Below are positions 16,888-24,474 of a stretch of DNA of 43,578 nt, one piece after another; the stretch's first letter is position 1, and every line of letters starts with the position of its first letter. Source of the stretch: JAFDVL01 sp043736395. GTDB taxonomy: Bacteria; Acidobacteriota; Blastocatellia; RBC074. Under the pieces are notes generated by a model. It saw only the letters and a program-made list of their open reading frames with translations, was not told the origin of the DNA and did not search any database. The stretch covers positions 1 to 43,578 of the forward strand of contig JAYTCQ010000134.1 in the NCBI GenBank assembly GCA_043736395.1, read 5' to 3'. A program made the position numbers and the translations under genes.

Positions 16888-16912
16888 GGCATTCTGAAAA
16901 TTCATTAAAGGG

Positions 16913-16940
16913 AATCGGTGGGAACTTCATCCCACCGATT
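16913..16940 (+). terminator. hairpin with ACTTCA loop between lipoprotein genes
   Basis: AATCGGTGGGA (16913-16923) pairs perfectly with TCCCACCGATT (16930-16940); the loop is ACTTCA. A weak T-poor tail follows, so termination may be partial. A close copy with the same loop lies at 17971-17996. Confidence 0.7.
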
Positions 16941-16989
16941 GCTGTATTAAAAAAACGCAAAGCAAAAACTTCAAAAATCAGAGGGCTTC

Positions 16990-17940
16990 ATGAAAAATAC
17001 TCAGCTAATTTTCGCAACTGTATTAATTGGAACATGCTTATTTCCGCTTGCCTGCACATACAAATCTCACGCGAGCATTGCACATCGAAACGAAGACAAC
17101 GGCGCTCATAAAATTGATTACGACTCGATCTTCGCGGATAACACTGGATTCAATGAGCGCGAAGTTATAGATAAAAAAATTGAAATTGCAGATGGAACGG
17201 TTGTCAGTGTGATTGGCGTTGATGGATCGCTCGAAGTTGAAGCTACTGACAGCAATGTTGCTGAAATTCATATCGCCAGATTCGGTCGCAATAAAGCGAT
17301 ATTGAAAAAGCAACAGGTCACTATTGAATACAGAAAATTTAAGGAAGTGGAACCCTATTTTTTGGAAATTCGCTGTGATAGTACAAAAGGCAAACTGAGG
17401 TTTCTCTGGGATGAAATAATAGGAAGCGATGATTTGCGTTCTCATGTCACTTTGAAGTTGCCACGAAATGTAAACTTTCACGCAACCGCAATTAATGGTC
17501 GAGTTAATGTTGCTGCCCTGGATGGTACAGTTAATGGGGGGTCTATCAATGGCAGTTTGACCATAGCAAAAACGACTGGTCGTCCACAATTTGTCGGTAT
17601 CAACGGTAATGTAAAAGCAAATATTTCAGGAATTGATCCAGAGAGGGGTATTCGCCTTCTAGCAATTAATGGAGATGTAGAATTACGTTTTGTTGATGTA
17701 GTAAATGCCAAAATTAATGCGCAAAATGTAAATGGTCGCGTCGCTGCAAATTTTCCAAAAGTACAAATAGAAAAGCAGGAACCAACAAATTATCAGGCAG
17801 TGGTCGGAACGGGCGGACCTGAAATTTTCATATCAGAATTGAATGGAAATGTGACATTAGCGCCATTACAAAAAACTGACAATAAGAAAATGGCTTCGAC
17901 AATTCCAGGTCATCAATTAGCTAAATTAGAAGGGCAATAA
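16990..17940 (+). CDS. DUF4097-like beta-repeat lipoprotein, copy 1
   Basis: Exported lipoprotein with signal peptide and lipobox ending PLAC (Cys22), 316 residues. The mature part has a repeated I/V-N-G-x-V unit (INGRVNVAALDG, SINGSLTIAK, GINGNVKANI, AINGDVELRF, NVNGRVAANF, ELNGNVTLAP), spaced about 20-25 residues, as in DUF4097/GIN-type adhesin-like proteins that form a right-handed beta solenoid. Before it, AEIHIARFGR and SHVTLKLPRNV match positions in the two following genes, so the three are paralogues. Function unknown; such proteins are sometimes near anti-sigma genes. The ribosome site is weak (GAGGG before the ATG). Confidence 0.82.
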   Translation: MKNTQLIFATVLIGTCLFPLACTYKSHASIAHRNEDNGAHKIDYDSIFADNTGFNEREVIDKKIEIADGTVVSVIGVDGSLEVEATDSNVAEIHIARFGRNKAILKKQQVTIEYRKFKEVEPYFLEIRCDSTKGKLRFLWDEIIGSDDLRSHVTLKLPRNVNFHATAINGRVNVAALDGTVNGGSINGSLTIAKTTGRPQFVGINGNVKANISGIDPERGIRLLAINGDVELRFVDVVNAKINAQNVNGRVAANFPKVQIEKQEPTNYQAVVGTGGPEIFISELNGNVTLAPLQKTDNKKMASTIPGHQLAKLEGQ

Positions 17941-17970
17941 AAAGCAAACTGACAGTTCAAGCTATGTCAA

Positions 17971-17996
17971 AACGGTGGGAACTTCATCCCATCGTT
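17971..17996 (+). terminator. second ACTTCA-loop hairpin
   Basis: AACGGTGGGA (17971-17980) and TCCCATCGTT (17987-17996) pair with one G-T wobble; the loop is ACTTCA. Arms and loop match the hairpin at 16913-16940, and it sits at the same place relative to the next gene. Confidence 0.68.
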
Positions 17997-18044
17997 TCCC
18001 GTATAAATTCTTGCAACATCGCAAGTGCTAGGTCAGGAGCAATC

Positions 18045-18941
18045 ATGAAAAAATCAACTTTAATTTTTCCCGCTCTCTTCGCTTTGGCGATGCTTGCCAA
18101 TGGATGCTCAAAGCGTCAACCTGTCGTCGCTACTGCAACGGCTATACCTAAAATGGCGACTGAAGAAATTCATCGAACATTTCAAATGAGATCCAATTCA
18201 TCGGTAGGGGTGGATTTTTTTGATGGCCCTGTTGATGTGCAGACAACTGATAGTGATACCGCTGAAGTTCATATTATCCGAACAACCCAATATGAATCCG
18301 ATTTCAAGGATGAACCAATCGACAGGCTCGAATATGAAGAGTACAAAGGAAATAATGAGGAAGTGAAAGGCCACTCATTCCTTAATATTCGCGGTAGACG
18401 AATATGGGGTTTTGAACTTTCAAAAGTCTGGAGATTATTCAAAAGAAAACCTGAAATTCGTTCGCAGGTTACGCTGAAAATCCCGCGCAAAATAAGTTTT
18501 ATTGTCGTAAGTGATATCAATGGAGATGTCAATATTGGCGAAGTTGAAGGCGGTGTTACGGTAGGAGATGTTAACGGAAAGGTTGCCGTTGCACGCGCAG
18601 AACGAGTGCTTCAACTAATTAGTATTAATGGAAAAGTTGATGCGGCAATTGCTAAGGCACAAAACAAAGAAGATGATTTTCTGAACCTTCTCTATATTAG
18701 CGGCAATATTGATTTGAAATTTCTGGACGGCATCAACGCTACTATCACAGGGAAAAAAATCAATGGCCAGATAGCGAATTCCCTGCCAAATGTTTCAGTG
18801 AAAAATGATAAGAACGGCAATTATAATGCGGTAATTGGCAACGGCGGTGTAGAAATAAAATTTGATAAAATCAATGGCAATACTTCCCTCACACCGGCAA
18901 ATAATCTGGCTCTTGCAACTGTTTCGCAACGTGAAAAATAG
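18045..18941 (+). CDS. DUF4097-like beta-repeat lipoprotein, copy 2
   Basis: It has 298 residues from ATG 18045, chosen because CAGGAG precedes it and a signal peptide with lipobox LANGC (Cys21) follows directly; the frame is open 27 codons further upstream through the hairpin. Paralogue of the genes on either side: AEVHIIRTTQYES, RSQVTLKIPRKIS, DINGDVNIGEVEGG, DVNGKVAVAR, SINGKVDAAI, ISGNIDLKFLDG, KINGQIANSLPNV, GNGGVEIKF, KINGNTSLTP. Between the N-terminal part and the solenoid it has a charged insert (EYEEYKGNNEEVKGH). The start of the next gene follows after 10 bp, so the two are surely co-translated from one transcript. Confidence 0.83.
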   Translation: MKKSTLIFPALFALAMLANGCSKRQPVVATATAIPKMATEEIHRTFQMRSNSSVGVDFFDGPVDVQTTDSDTAEVHIIRTTQYESDFKDEPIDRLEYEEYKGNNEEVKGHSFLNIRGRRIWGFELSKVWRLFKRKPEIRSQVTLKIPRKISFIVVSDINGDVNIGEVEGGVTVGDVNGKVAVARAERVLQLISINGKVDAAIAKAQNKEDDFLNLLYISGNIDLKFLDGINATITGKKINGQIANSLPNVSVKNDKNGNYNAVIGNGGVEIKFDKINGNTSLTPANNLALATVSQREK

Positions 18942-18951
18942 AAAGGAAAAT

Positions 18952-19824
18952 ATGAAAAAGTCTATCCTGATAACGATTCTAGTGTTGAGTGGAATATCCC
19001 TGATTTCGTCAGGATGTTCTCGTCATTTAAAAGCTGCCGCTGATAAGCATAAATCCGAAAACAAAGGCGATGATGATGCAAGTTTTGCTGCTCGTGAAGA
19101 GATCACGCAGAATTATACGTTTGCTCCTGATGCGGAAGTCAACGTTGAAGGCATCAATGGCTCAGTAGATGTCAGCACCACTGATGGCACAAAAGCGGAA
19201 ATCCATATCCTGCGTTTGGCGCGCGATAAAGAAGCCCTCGAAGCTCACAAAACTACGATCAATTTTGAAGACAATAAATTGTTCATTAATGGCAATCGCA
19301 GAAACAATTCTGGAATTTGGGATTTGGTGACCGGTAACGATGATATGCGTGTCCGCGTAACCTTGAAGCTGCCACGTAACATTAACATTGAGACTTCTGG
19401 CATCAACGGACGTGTCAATCTTGGCGAAATCGAAGGCCGCGTCGCAGCGCATGACGTCAATGGTAAAATTACCGTTGCCAAAGCTCTCGGCTCGACAGAA
19501 TTTTCCGGCGTCAACGGAAAAATTGAAGTAACGATCGCCAAGCTCAATAAAGACGGCATCAGTGTTCACGGTGTCAACGGCAATGTTGATCTAAAATTTC
19601 TGGATGACGTAAATGCCAACATCGAAGCGCACGGACTCAACGGACGCGTCAATGCCGAACTGCCAAACGTTCAAATTAAAGAACAAAAACATTCAAATTT
19701 CAGCGCAGTCGTTGGCAGCGGCGGTCCGACAATTGAAGTCAGCGGAACCAACGGAAATATATGGTTGTCGAGCGCAAAAAGTAATGTGAGCGCAACGCCT
19801 AAATCTGAAGTTAAGGGAAGCTAA
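18952..19824 (+). CDS. DUF4097-like beta-repeat lipoprotein, copy 3
   Basis: It has 290 residues from ATG 18952, which follows AAAGGAAAA and opens a signal peptide with lipobox ISSGC (Cys22). The mature start is Lys/Asp/Glu-rich (KHKSENKGDDDAS). The solenoid is the most regular of the three: EGINGSVDVSTTDG, SGINGRVNLGEIEG, DVNGKITVAK, GVNGKIEVTIAK, GVNGNVDLKFLDD, GLNGRVNAELPNV, GTNGNIWLSS. All three paralogues keep V-x-L-K-x-P-R before the first full repeat. It is the last gene before an inverted repeat and the ABC ATPase gene. Confidence 0.85.
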   Translation: MKKSILITILVLSGISLISSGCSRHLKAAADKHKSENKGDDDASFAAREEITQNYTFAPDAEVNVEGINGSVDVSTTDGTKAEIHILRLARDKEALEAHKTTINFEDNKLFINGNRRNNSGIWDLVTGNDDMRVRVTLKLPRNINIETSGINGRVNLGEIEGRVAAHDVNGKITVAKALGSTEFSGVNGKIEVTIAKLNKDGISVHGVNGNVDLKFLDDVNANIEAHGLNGRVNAELPNVQIKEQKHSNFSAVVGSGGPTIEVSGTNGNIWLSSAKSNVSATPKSEVKGS

Positions 19825-19841
19825 AAACGCAGGAATTTATC

Positions 19842-19911
19842 AGACAGGATTCACAAGATTTACAAGATGTATGTCGAATAATTCATCCTGTGAATCTTGT
19901 GAATCCTGTCT
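19842..19911. repeat. 27-bp inverted repeat before the ABC ATPase gene
   Basis: AGACAGGATTCACAAGATT at the left end (19842-19868) is mirrored at 19885-19911 (ending GAATCCTGTCT) with about two mismatches; the loop is 16 bases. The repeated word GATTCACA inside each arm is typical of a widely distributed bacterial intergenic repeat. It ends 12 bp before the next start codon, so it would form a hairpin over the ribosome-loading region. Confidence 0.8.
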
Positions 19912-19923
19912 AACTGTTTCTTT

Positions 19924-20835
19924 ATGACGCCAATCATCGAACTCGAAAATCTCGGCATTAAATTCGGCAGCCGCCAAATCCTCGACCAGCTTAACGTCAA
20001 GCTCACCGGACGCGCGATAGGATTACTCGGGCCAAACGGCGCAGGGAAAACTACGCTGATTCATACGCTGCTCGGCTTTCATCCGCCAACTTCCGGCAGT
20101 GCAAAAATCTTTGGACGCGACATTTCGTCTGAAGCCAAAGCCATTCGCGGAATGATCGGATTTATGCCGGAACGTGATTCATTTATCTCGAACATGACCT
20201 GCGTACATTTTGTGCGCTTGATGGCGGAACTTTCGGGATTACCTTCGGAAGCAGCGCTCGAACGCGCACACGAAGCCCTGTTTTATGTGGGCCTCGGCGA
20301 AGCGCGTTATCGTGAACTGGGTTCGTATTCGCTCGGCATGAAACAACTCGCCAAGCTCGCGCAGGCCATTGTTCACGGGCCAAAATTGATTATCCTCGAT
20401 GAACCCACCAATGGATTAGACCCGCCCGCACGCCAGCGCATGCTCGAACTCATTCGCGAAATTCGTGACAGCGGACAGGCTCAGGTTTTGCTCTCTTCGC
20501 ATTTATTGCACGATGTCGAAGAATGCTGCCAGGAAATTTTGATTATGAAAAACGGGCGCATCGCCGCGCATCATGACCTGGAAGCGGAACGCAAGGCCAA
20601 TCGAAAATTTATCGAAATGGAAACCCGCGGCAATCAGTTCGCCTTCGCTGAAGCTGTTGAAAAATTGGGCTGCGAATACGCCATCACCAGCAAACAGCGG
20701 ATGAAATTAGTGATGGATGAACAGGTCGAAGTGCGCGATCTATACCGCCTCGCCGCCTCCAGCGAATTACAGATCCGCAGCTTGAATTACAAACGCGATT
20801 CACTCGAAGACATTTTTTTAAAAGCCATGGAATAA
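19924..20835 (+). CDS. ABC transporter ATP-binding protein (export type)
   Basis: Cytoplasmic ATPase of the CcmA/NatA-like export group. It has 303 residues: Walker A GPNGAGKTT (36-44), signature YSLGMKQ in place of LSGGQ (135-141), Walker B LIILDEPTNGLD (155-166), and H-loop SSHLL with His193. The last 80 residues form the accessory domain common in this group. No membrane protein gene follows directly; the nearest permeases are at 22607 and 24475 in a cluster that has its own ATPase. It may serve those permeases or one elsewhere. The start ATG is preceded only by a weak site and by the large inverted repeat. Confidence 0.93.
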   Translation: MTPIIELENLGIKFGSRQILDQLNVKLTGRAIGLLGPNGAGKTTLIHTLLGFHPPTSGSAKIFGRDISSEAKAIRGMIGFMPERDSFISNMTCVHFVRLMAELSGLPSEAALERAHEALFYVGLGEARYRELGSYSLGMKQLAKLAQAIVHGPKLIILDEPTNGLDPPARQRMLELIREIRDSGQAQVLLSSHLLHDVEECCQEILIMKNGRIAAHHDLEAERKANRKFIEMETRGNQFAFAEAVEKLGCEYAITSKQRMKLVMDEQVEVRDLYRLAASSELQIRSLNYKRDSLEDIFLKAME

Positions 20836-20845
20836 TTATTTTAAA

Positions 20846-20861
20846 TGAAACAGTCGTTTCA
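20846..20861. promoter_or_regulatory. perfect palindrome TGAAAC-N4-GTTTCA
   Basis: TGAAAC, AGTC, GTTTCA, with another GAAAC at 20866. Such palindromes often serve as operators of dimeric repressors. It lies 119 bp before the VOC gene start. No repressor gene is nearby, so the role is open. Confidence 0.35.
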
Positions 20862-20979
20862 CTCTTGAAACACGCGAGCAATTGGTATATGTTTCGGTCA
20901 TAGCGACAAACAAACGGGTTCGATGAATTCTATCGGACTTATTTTTTCACAGGCAGTACCAATTGAGGAGGACAAATCT

Positions 20980-21369
20980 ATGTCTCGCGTTGCTCATTTT
21001 GAAATTCACGCGGATGATCCCGCACGCGCAATCACTTTTTATGAAAATGTTTTTGGCTGGCAATTCAGTAAATGGGACGGCCCGCAGGATTACTGGATGG
21101 TGAAAACCGGCGAACCTGATCAGCCCGGAATTGACGGCGGACTGATGCGTAGAATGGGTGGAGCGCCAACGGACGGACAGGCAGTAAATTCTTATGTGTG
21201 TACGATTATGACTTCAGCGTTAGACAACGACACTAACCAGGCAATTACAAACGGTGGCAGCATTGCATTGCCAAAAATGGCTGTGCCTGGAATTGGCTGG
21301 TTAGCCTACATCAAGGACACCGAAGGCAATCTTTTTGGTGTGATGCAGGAGGATGCCAGCGCGTCGTAA
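20980..21369 (+). CDS. VOC (glyoxalase/bleomycin resistance) superfamily protein
   Basis: Metal-binding beta-alpha-beta-beta-beta fold protein; substrate not predictable. The start at ATG 20980 is set by GAGGAGG (20965-20971); an in-frame upstream ATG at 20923 has no ribosome site. It has 129 residues. AHFEIHADDPARAITFYENVFGW gives the usual first module (His, then the pairing helix and the FGW end), shown here in part as HFEIHADDPARAITFYENVF. The second module ends in WLAYIKDTEGNLFGVMQ, where Glu is the usual metal ligand. Single-domain proteins of this type dimerise. Neighbouring genes give no hint of a pathway. Confidence 0.88.
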   Translation: MSRVAHFEIHADDPARAITFYENVFGWQFSKWDGPQDYWMVKTGEPDQPGIDGGLMRRMGGAPTDGQAVNSYVCTIMTSALDNDTNQAITNGGSIALPKMAVPGIGWLAYIKDTEGNLFGVMQEDASAS

Positions 21370-21376
21370 AGTTGGG

Positions 21377-21414
21377 GGTACGGTACGAAAAGCGATAGCG
21401 ATTCGTACCGTACC
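21377..21414 (+). repeat. 13-bp hairpin with GCGATAGCG loop
   Basis: GGTACGGTACGAA (21377-21389) and TTCGTACCGTACC (21402-21414) are perfect complements around a loop containing GCGATAGCG. It lies just after the VOC stop and 20 bp before the next ATG, so it could be a terminator or a translation-control element. It has no T-run. Confidence 0.7.
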
Positions 21415-21434
21415 AATCTACCGAAGGAGAAAAT

Positions 21435-21938
21435 ATGCGTACTTTATTAAGAATTGTAGTGTTAATTGGCTGGTGCCTGACCGTCGCTTCAATGGCGCAA
21501 GATAAGCAACCAACGATTAATGATTTTGCCTGGATGGCCGGATGTTGGGAACAGACAACGAATAAATCTTCTCGAGATGAAAACTGGAGTAAGGCAGCTG
21601 GCGGTTCAATGATTGGAATGGGACGCGTCGTTGCTAACGGGAAAACTTCTGAATATGAATTTATGCGAATTCATCAGGAAGTAGATGGCATGTATTTCAC
21701 TGCTCTGCCTTCCGGTCAAAATCAAACGAGTTTCAAGCTGATCAAAATGGAAGGGAAAAAAGCGATTTTTGAAAACTTGAAGAATGATTTTCCGCATCGC
21801 GTAATTTATGGTCAAAATCCTGATGGCTCCTTATTTGCCCGCATCGAAGGTGAAATTAAAGGCAAAAAGCGCGGAATTGATTTTGCGTTCCAACGCACAA
21901 CTTGCGAAATGAAACAGGAGGCGGCCAATGTTCACTAA
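21435..21938 (+). CDS. DUF6265-type secreted protein
   Basis: It has 167 residues with AAGGAG before the ATG. A signal peptide ends near SMAQD (residue 22). The mature part begins INDFAWMAGCWE and continues with ENWSKAAGGSMIGMGRVV, YEFMRIHQEVDGMYFTALP, and IFENLKNDFPHRVIYG, the conserved pattern of the DUF6265 family, a probable small beta-barrel with a bound ligand. No reaction is known for the family. It overlaps the next gene by 11 bp, so the two are translationally coupled. Confidence 0.82.
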   Translation: MRTLLRIVVLIGWCLTVASMAQDKQPTINDFAWMAGCWEQTTNKSSRDENWSKAAGGSMIGMGRVVANGKTSEYEFMRIHQEVDGMYFTALPSGQNQTSFKLIKMEGKKAIFENLKNDFPHRVIYGQNPDGSLFARIEGEIKGKKRGIDFAFQRTTCEMKQEAANVH

Positions 21939-22410
21939 GCTTGAATTGAAATGGGGCGTCATTTTCGCAACGATGCAATTGGTCTGGCTCACACTGGAAT
22001 TTCTTTTCGGATTTCATGACAAGAATATTTCGTGGCATCCAATCGTGACGAATTTTATTGCGATTCCTTCGATCTTCATTATGGTTTTAGCGATCCGCGA
22101 AAAACGTGCTTTGCAGAATGGACGAATTACATTTGGCAACGCATTCCTTTGTGGGTTGGGCGTTAGCGTCGTAGTTGCAGTCTTAAGTTTACTCGTCCAA
22201 ACGATTTTTTTCCGTGTGATTAATCCCAACTTTTTTGCGAGTATGATTAAGTACACAACGGAAAATGGTCAAGCAACTTTGGAGGCGGCGCAGGCGAATT
22301 TCAACTTCAATAATTACCTAATGTTGGGTGCGCTTGGATCAATCATTATGGGGGCAATTACCTCGTTGATTATTGCAGCCGTAATTAAAAAAGACCTGAG
22401 GAACATCTGA
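21928..22410 (+). CDS. DUF4199-like integral membrane protein
   Basis: It has 160 residues with about four membrane helices (roughly 10-28, 40-57, 70-93, 132-152). The start is set by AGGAGG at 21916-21921. The pattern of a first helix, a basic loop (AIREKRALQNGRITFGNAF), a long hydrophobic helix, then ANPNFF-like and NFNNYLMLG segments, fits the DUF4199 family. Function unknown. The upstream DUF6265 gene overlaps it. Confidence 0.75.
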   Translation: MFTKLELKWGVIFATMQLVWLTLEFLFGFHDKNISWHPIVTNFIAIPSIFIMVLAIREKRALQNGRITFGNAFLCGLGVSVVVAVLSLLVQTIFFRVINPNFFASMIKYTTENGQATLEAAQANFNFNNYLMLGALGSIIMGAITSLIIAAVIKKDLRNI

Positions 22411-22430
22411 GCTTTTTTGATCGTAAGTAA

Positions 22431-22586
22431 GACTGGAGCGCAAGCGTCTCGCTTGCCGCGAGCGCGTGCAACGCCGCTCGCGCACACGTGGCGAGCGGAT
22501 CATTTTATCTTTAGCGTACTTGCTCGCCACTGCGTTTGCGACGCTGCGCTGGCAAACGGAGCAAGCGGGACGCTTGCGCTCCAGTC
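22431..22586. mobile_element. 156-bp MITE-like element with 26-bp terminal inverted repeats
   Basis: The left end (22431-22456) begins GACTGGAGCGCAAGCGTC and the right end (22561-22586) ends GACGCTTGCGCTCCAGTC; 25 of 26 positions are complementary. The inside has further nested pairs (GGCGAGCGG and TGCTCGCC). It encodes no protein. I saw no convincing target-site duplication. It separates the DUF4199 gene from the ABC cluster. Confidence 0.8.
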
Positions 22587-22606
22587 AACCAAATAAGGAA
22601 TCACAA

Positions 22607-23479
22607 ATGGCCGTTTATCAGCACAATTATCAGCAATATACCGGACAGCTTTCGCCGCTCTGGTCGCGGTTTTTAATCATCCCGCGTTATGCCTACCAAA
22701 GCGTTTTTCAATCCCGGATTTTCACGGGATTTTTTGCGGTGTGCTTTGCGCCGTTGCTGGTGATGACGGTGCTGATTTATTTGCAACACAACACAACTGC
22801 ACTCTCAGCACTCAACATAAAAGCGTCTGACCTATTCAGTATTAATGGATTTTTCTTTCGTATTTTTACGAACCTTCAAACCTCGCTTGGCTTTCTTTTA
22901 GCTGTCATTATCGGGCCTTCATTGATCTCACGCGATTTATCGAATAACGCTTTGCCGCTGTATTTATGCCGTCCGCTGACGCGCGCTAATTACGTCATTG
23001 GCAAGATGTCAGTTCTGATGATTTTGCTTTCGCTCATCACATGGGTTCCCCTACTTCTGCTTTTTGTTTTTCAGGCAGTGTTAGAAGGCGGCAGCTGGCT
23101 CTGGGAAAATCTTTACATCGCGCGAGCGATTGTTGTCATCAGTTGGACGTGGATTATTTTACTTTCACTATTGTCGGTCGCTCTTTCTGCCTGGGTGAAA
23201 TGGAGAATTGCTGCCAGTGCTATTTTATTTGGAGTTTTTGTTGTTCCGACGCCGGTTGCGATTAGCGTTAATGAGCTTTTTCATACTTCAATCGGAACCT
23301 TATTTCATCCGGGATTTCTCGCCACAATGTTGATGGATAAAATGTTTCGGCTTAGTGATTCGTTCCCCGATTCAATGGTTCCGCCGACGTGGAGCATGTG
23401 GGTTTCGCTCAGTATTTTAGCTTTGATTTGCGTCGGATTACTGTCGTTGAAAGTTCGCGCTTATGAGGTGATCAAATAA
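22607..23479 (+). CDS. ABC-2-type transporter permease
   Basis: It has 290 residues from ATG 22607 (AAGGA at 22595-22599); the frame is open through the MITE-like element upstream but nothing there looks coding. A short cytoplasmic start is followed by about six membrane helices, with the family-typical segment IGPSLISRDLSNNALPLYLCRP between helices 2 and 3, here the part SRDLSNNALPLYLCRPLTR. This is the pattern of ABC-2/YhgE-like permeases such as GldF-type and NatB-type. The stop TAA shares its last base with the ATG of the ATPase gene. Confidence 0.88.
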   Translation: MAVYQHNYQQYTGQLSPLWSRFLIIPRYAYQSVFQSRIFTGFFAVCFAPLLVMTVLIYLQHNTTALSALNIKASDLFSINGFFFRIFTNLQTSLGFLLAVIIGPSLISRDLSNNALPLYLCRPLTRANYVIGKMSVLMILLSLITWVPLLLLFVFQAVLEGGSWLWENLYIARAIVVISWTWIILLSLLSVALSAWVKWRIAASAILFGVFVVPTPVAISVNELFHTSIGTLFHPGFLATMLMDKMFRLSDSFPDSMVPPTWSMWVSLSILALICVGLLSLKVRAYEVIK

Positions 23480-24474
23480 TGGAAGCTGCGATTTCTATTC
23501 CCGTTAGCTCATCCGCACAGGCTTCAGTCGCGGCTGAACAATTAATTGTCTTTGAGGATGTCTCAAAATTTTACGGTGAAATCCTCGGCGTCAACCGCGT
23601 GAATTTGTCTATCGCACCTGGCATCACAAGTCTGGTCGGGCCGAATGGATCGGGCAAAACTACGCTGATGAATTTGATGACAGGATTAATTCAACCATCG
23701 CGCGGTAACATCAAAGTTTTGAATTATTCGCCGCACAATCCAGAAATTTATTTTCAGCAAGTTGGTTATTGCGCGCAATTTGATTCCTTCCCTGCCGGAC
23801 ATACTGGCTACGAATTTATTTATTCATATCTGCGTGTCCACGGCTATCGTGCAAAAGATGCCGACGCGATGACGTGGCGTGCGCTTGCACGTGTGGGATT
23901 AACCGAAGCCGCAAAACGTAAGGTCGCAGGATATAGCAAAGGTATGCGGCAACGTGTCCGCTTGGCGCAATCCATCGCACATAATCCAACCGTAATTGTT
24001 TTAGATGAACCGCTGAACGGGCTTGATCCAATGGCGCGCGCTGAAGCGATCAGACTGTTTCGCGAACTCGCCGACGAAGGCCTTCACCTGATTATTTCCA
24101 GTCATATTTTGCACGAAGTAAATTCAATGTCCGACCGTGTAGTCTTCATCGAAAGCGGCTACGTTAAAGCTTCCGGCGAAGTGCAGGAAGTGCGCGACGA
24201 ACTGGAAGAACATCCGCTGCAAATTTTGGTACGCTGCGACAGGCCTGCCATTTTAGCGCAAAGAATGTTCGCTGAATCTCACGTTGTCGAAGCTCGCATT
24301 CACGAAGACCGTCACGGCTTGTTTGTGAAGACGCGCAACACCGACAAGTTTTATGAATTGCTGAATCGTGTAGTGATTGAGGATGCTTTGAATATTGAGA
24401 CTGTCGCAACAGTTGATAATGATCTGAACGCGGTCTATCACTATTTGATTGGCGCACGACAGGAGGGCGAATAA
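23479..24474 (+). CDS. ABC transporter ATP-binding protein
   Basis: Partner ATPase of the two flanking permeases, 331 residues. Walker A is GPNGSGKTT (54-62), the signature is YSKGMRQ, Walker B is VIVLDEPLNGLD, and the H-loop is SSHILHE. It has an N-terminal extension of about 20 residues and a C-terminal domain of about 90. The gene is overlapped by the permease on the 5' side and followed at once by the second permease (ATG at 24475 directly after the TAA). This makes a permease-ATPase-permease exporter operon. Confidence 0.94.
   Translation: MEAAISIPVSSSAQASVAAEQLIVFEDVSKFYGEILGVNRVNLSIAPGITSLVGPNGSGKTTLMNLMTGLIQPSRGNIKVLNYSPHNPEIYFQQVGYCAQFDSFPAGHTGYEFIYSYLRVHGYRAKDADAMTWRALARVGLTEAAKRKVAGYSKGMRQRVRLAQSIAHNPTVIVLDEPLNGLDPMARAEAIRLFRELADEGLHLIISSHILHEVNSMSDRVVFIESGYVKASGEVQEVRDELEEHPLQILVRCDRPAILAQRMFAESHVVEARIHEDRHGLFVKTRNTDKFYELLNRVVIEDALNIETVATVDNDLNAVYHYLIGARQEGE

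Noticed and set aside
17964..18044. 27-codon N-terminal extension of the second DUF4097-like lipoprotein
   Set aside because: It passes through the ACTTCA hairpin. The ATG at 18045 has a ribosome site and a proper lipoprotein signal.
22466..22606. 47-codon N-terminal extension of the first ABC permease
   Set aside because: It lies inside the MITE-like element. The ATG at 22607 has AAGGA and gives a normal permease start.
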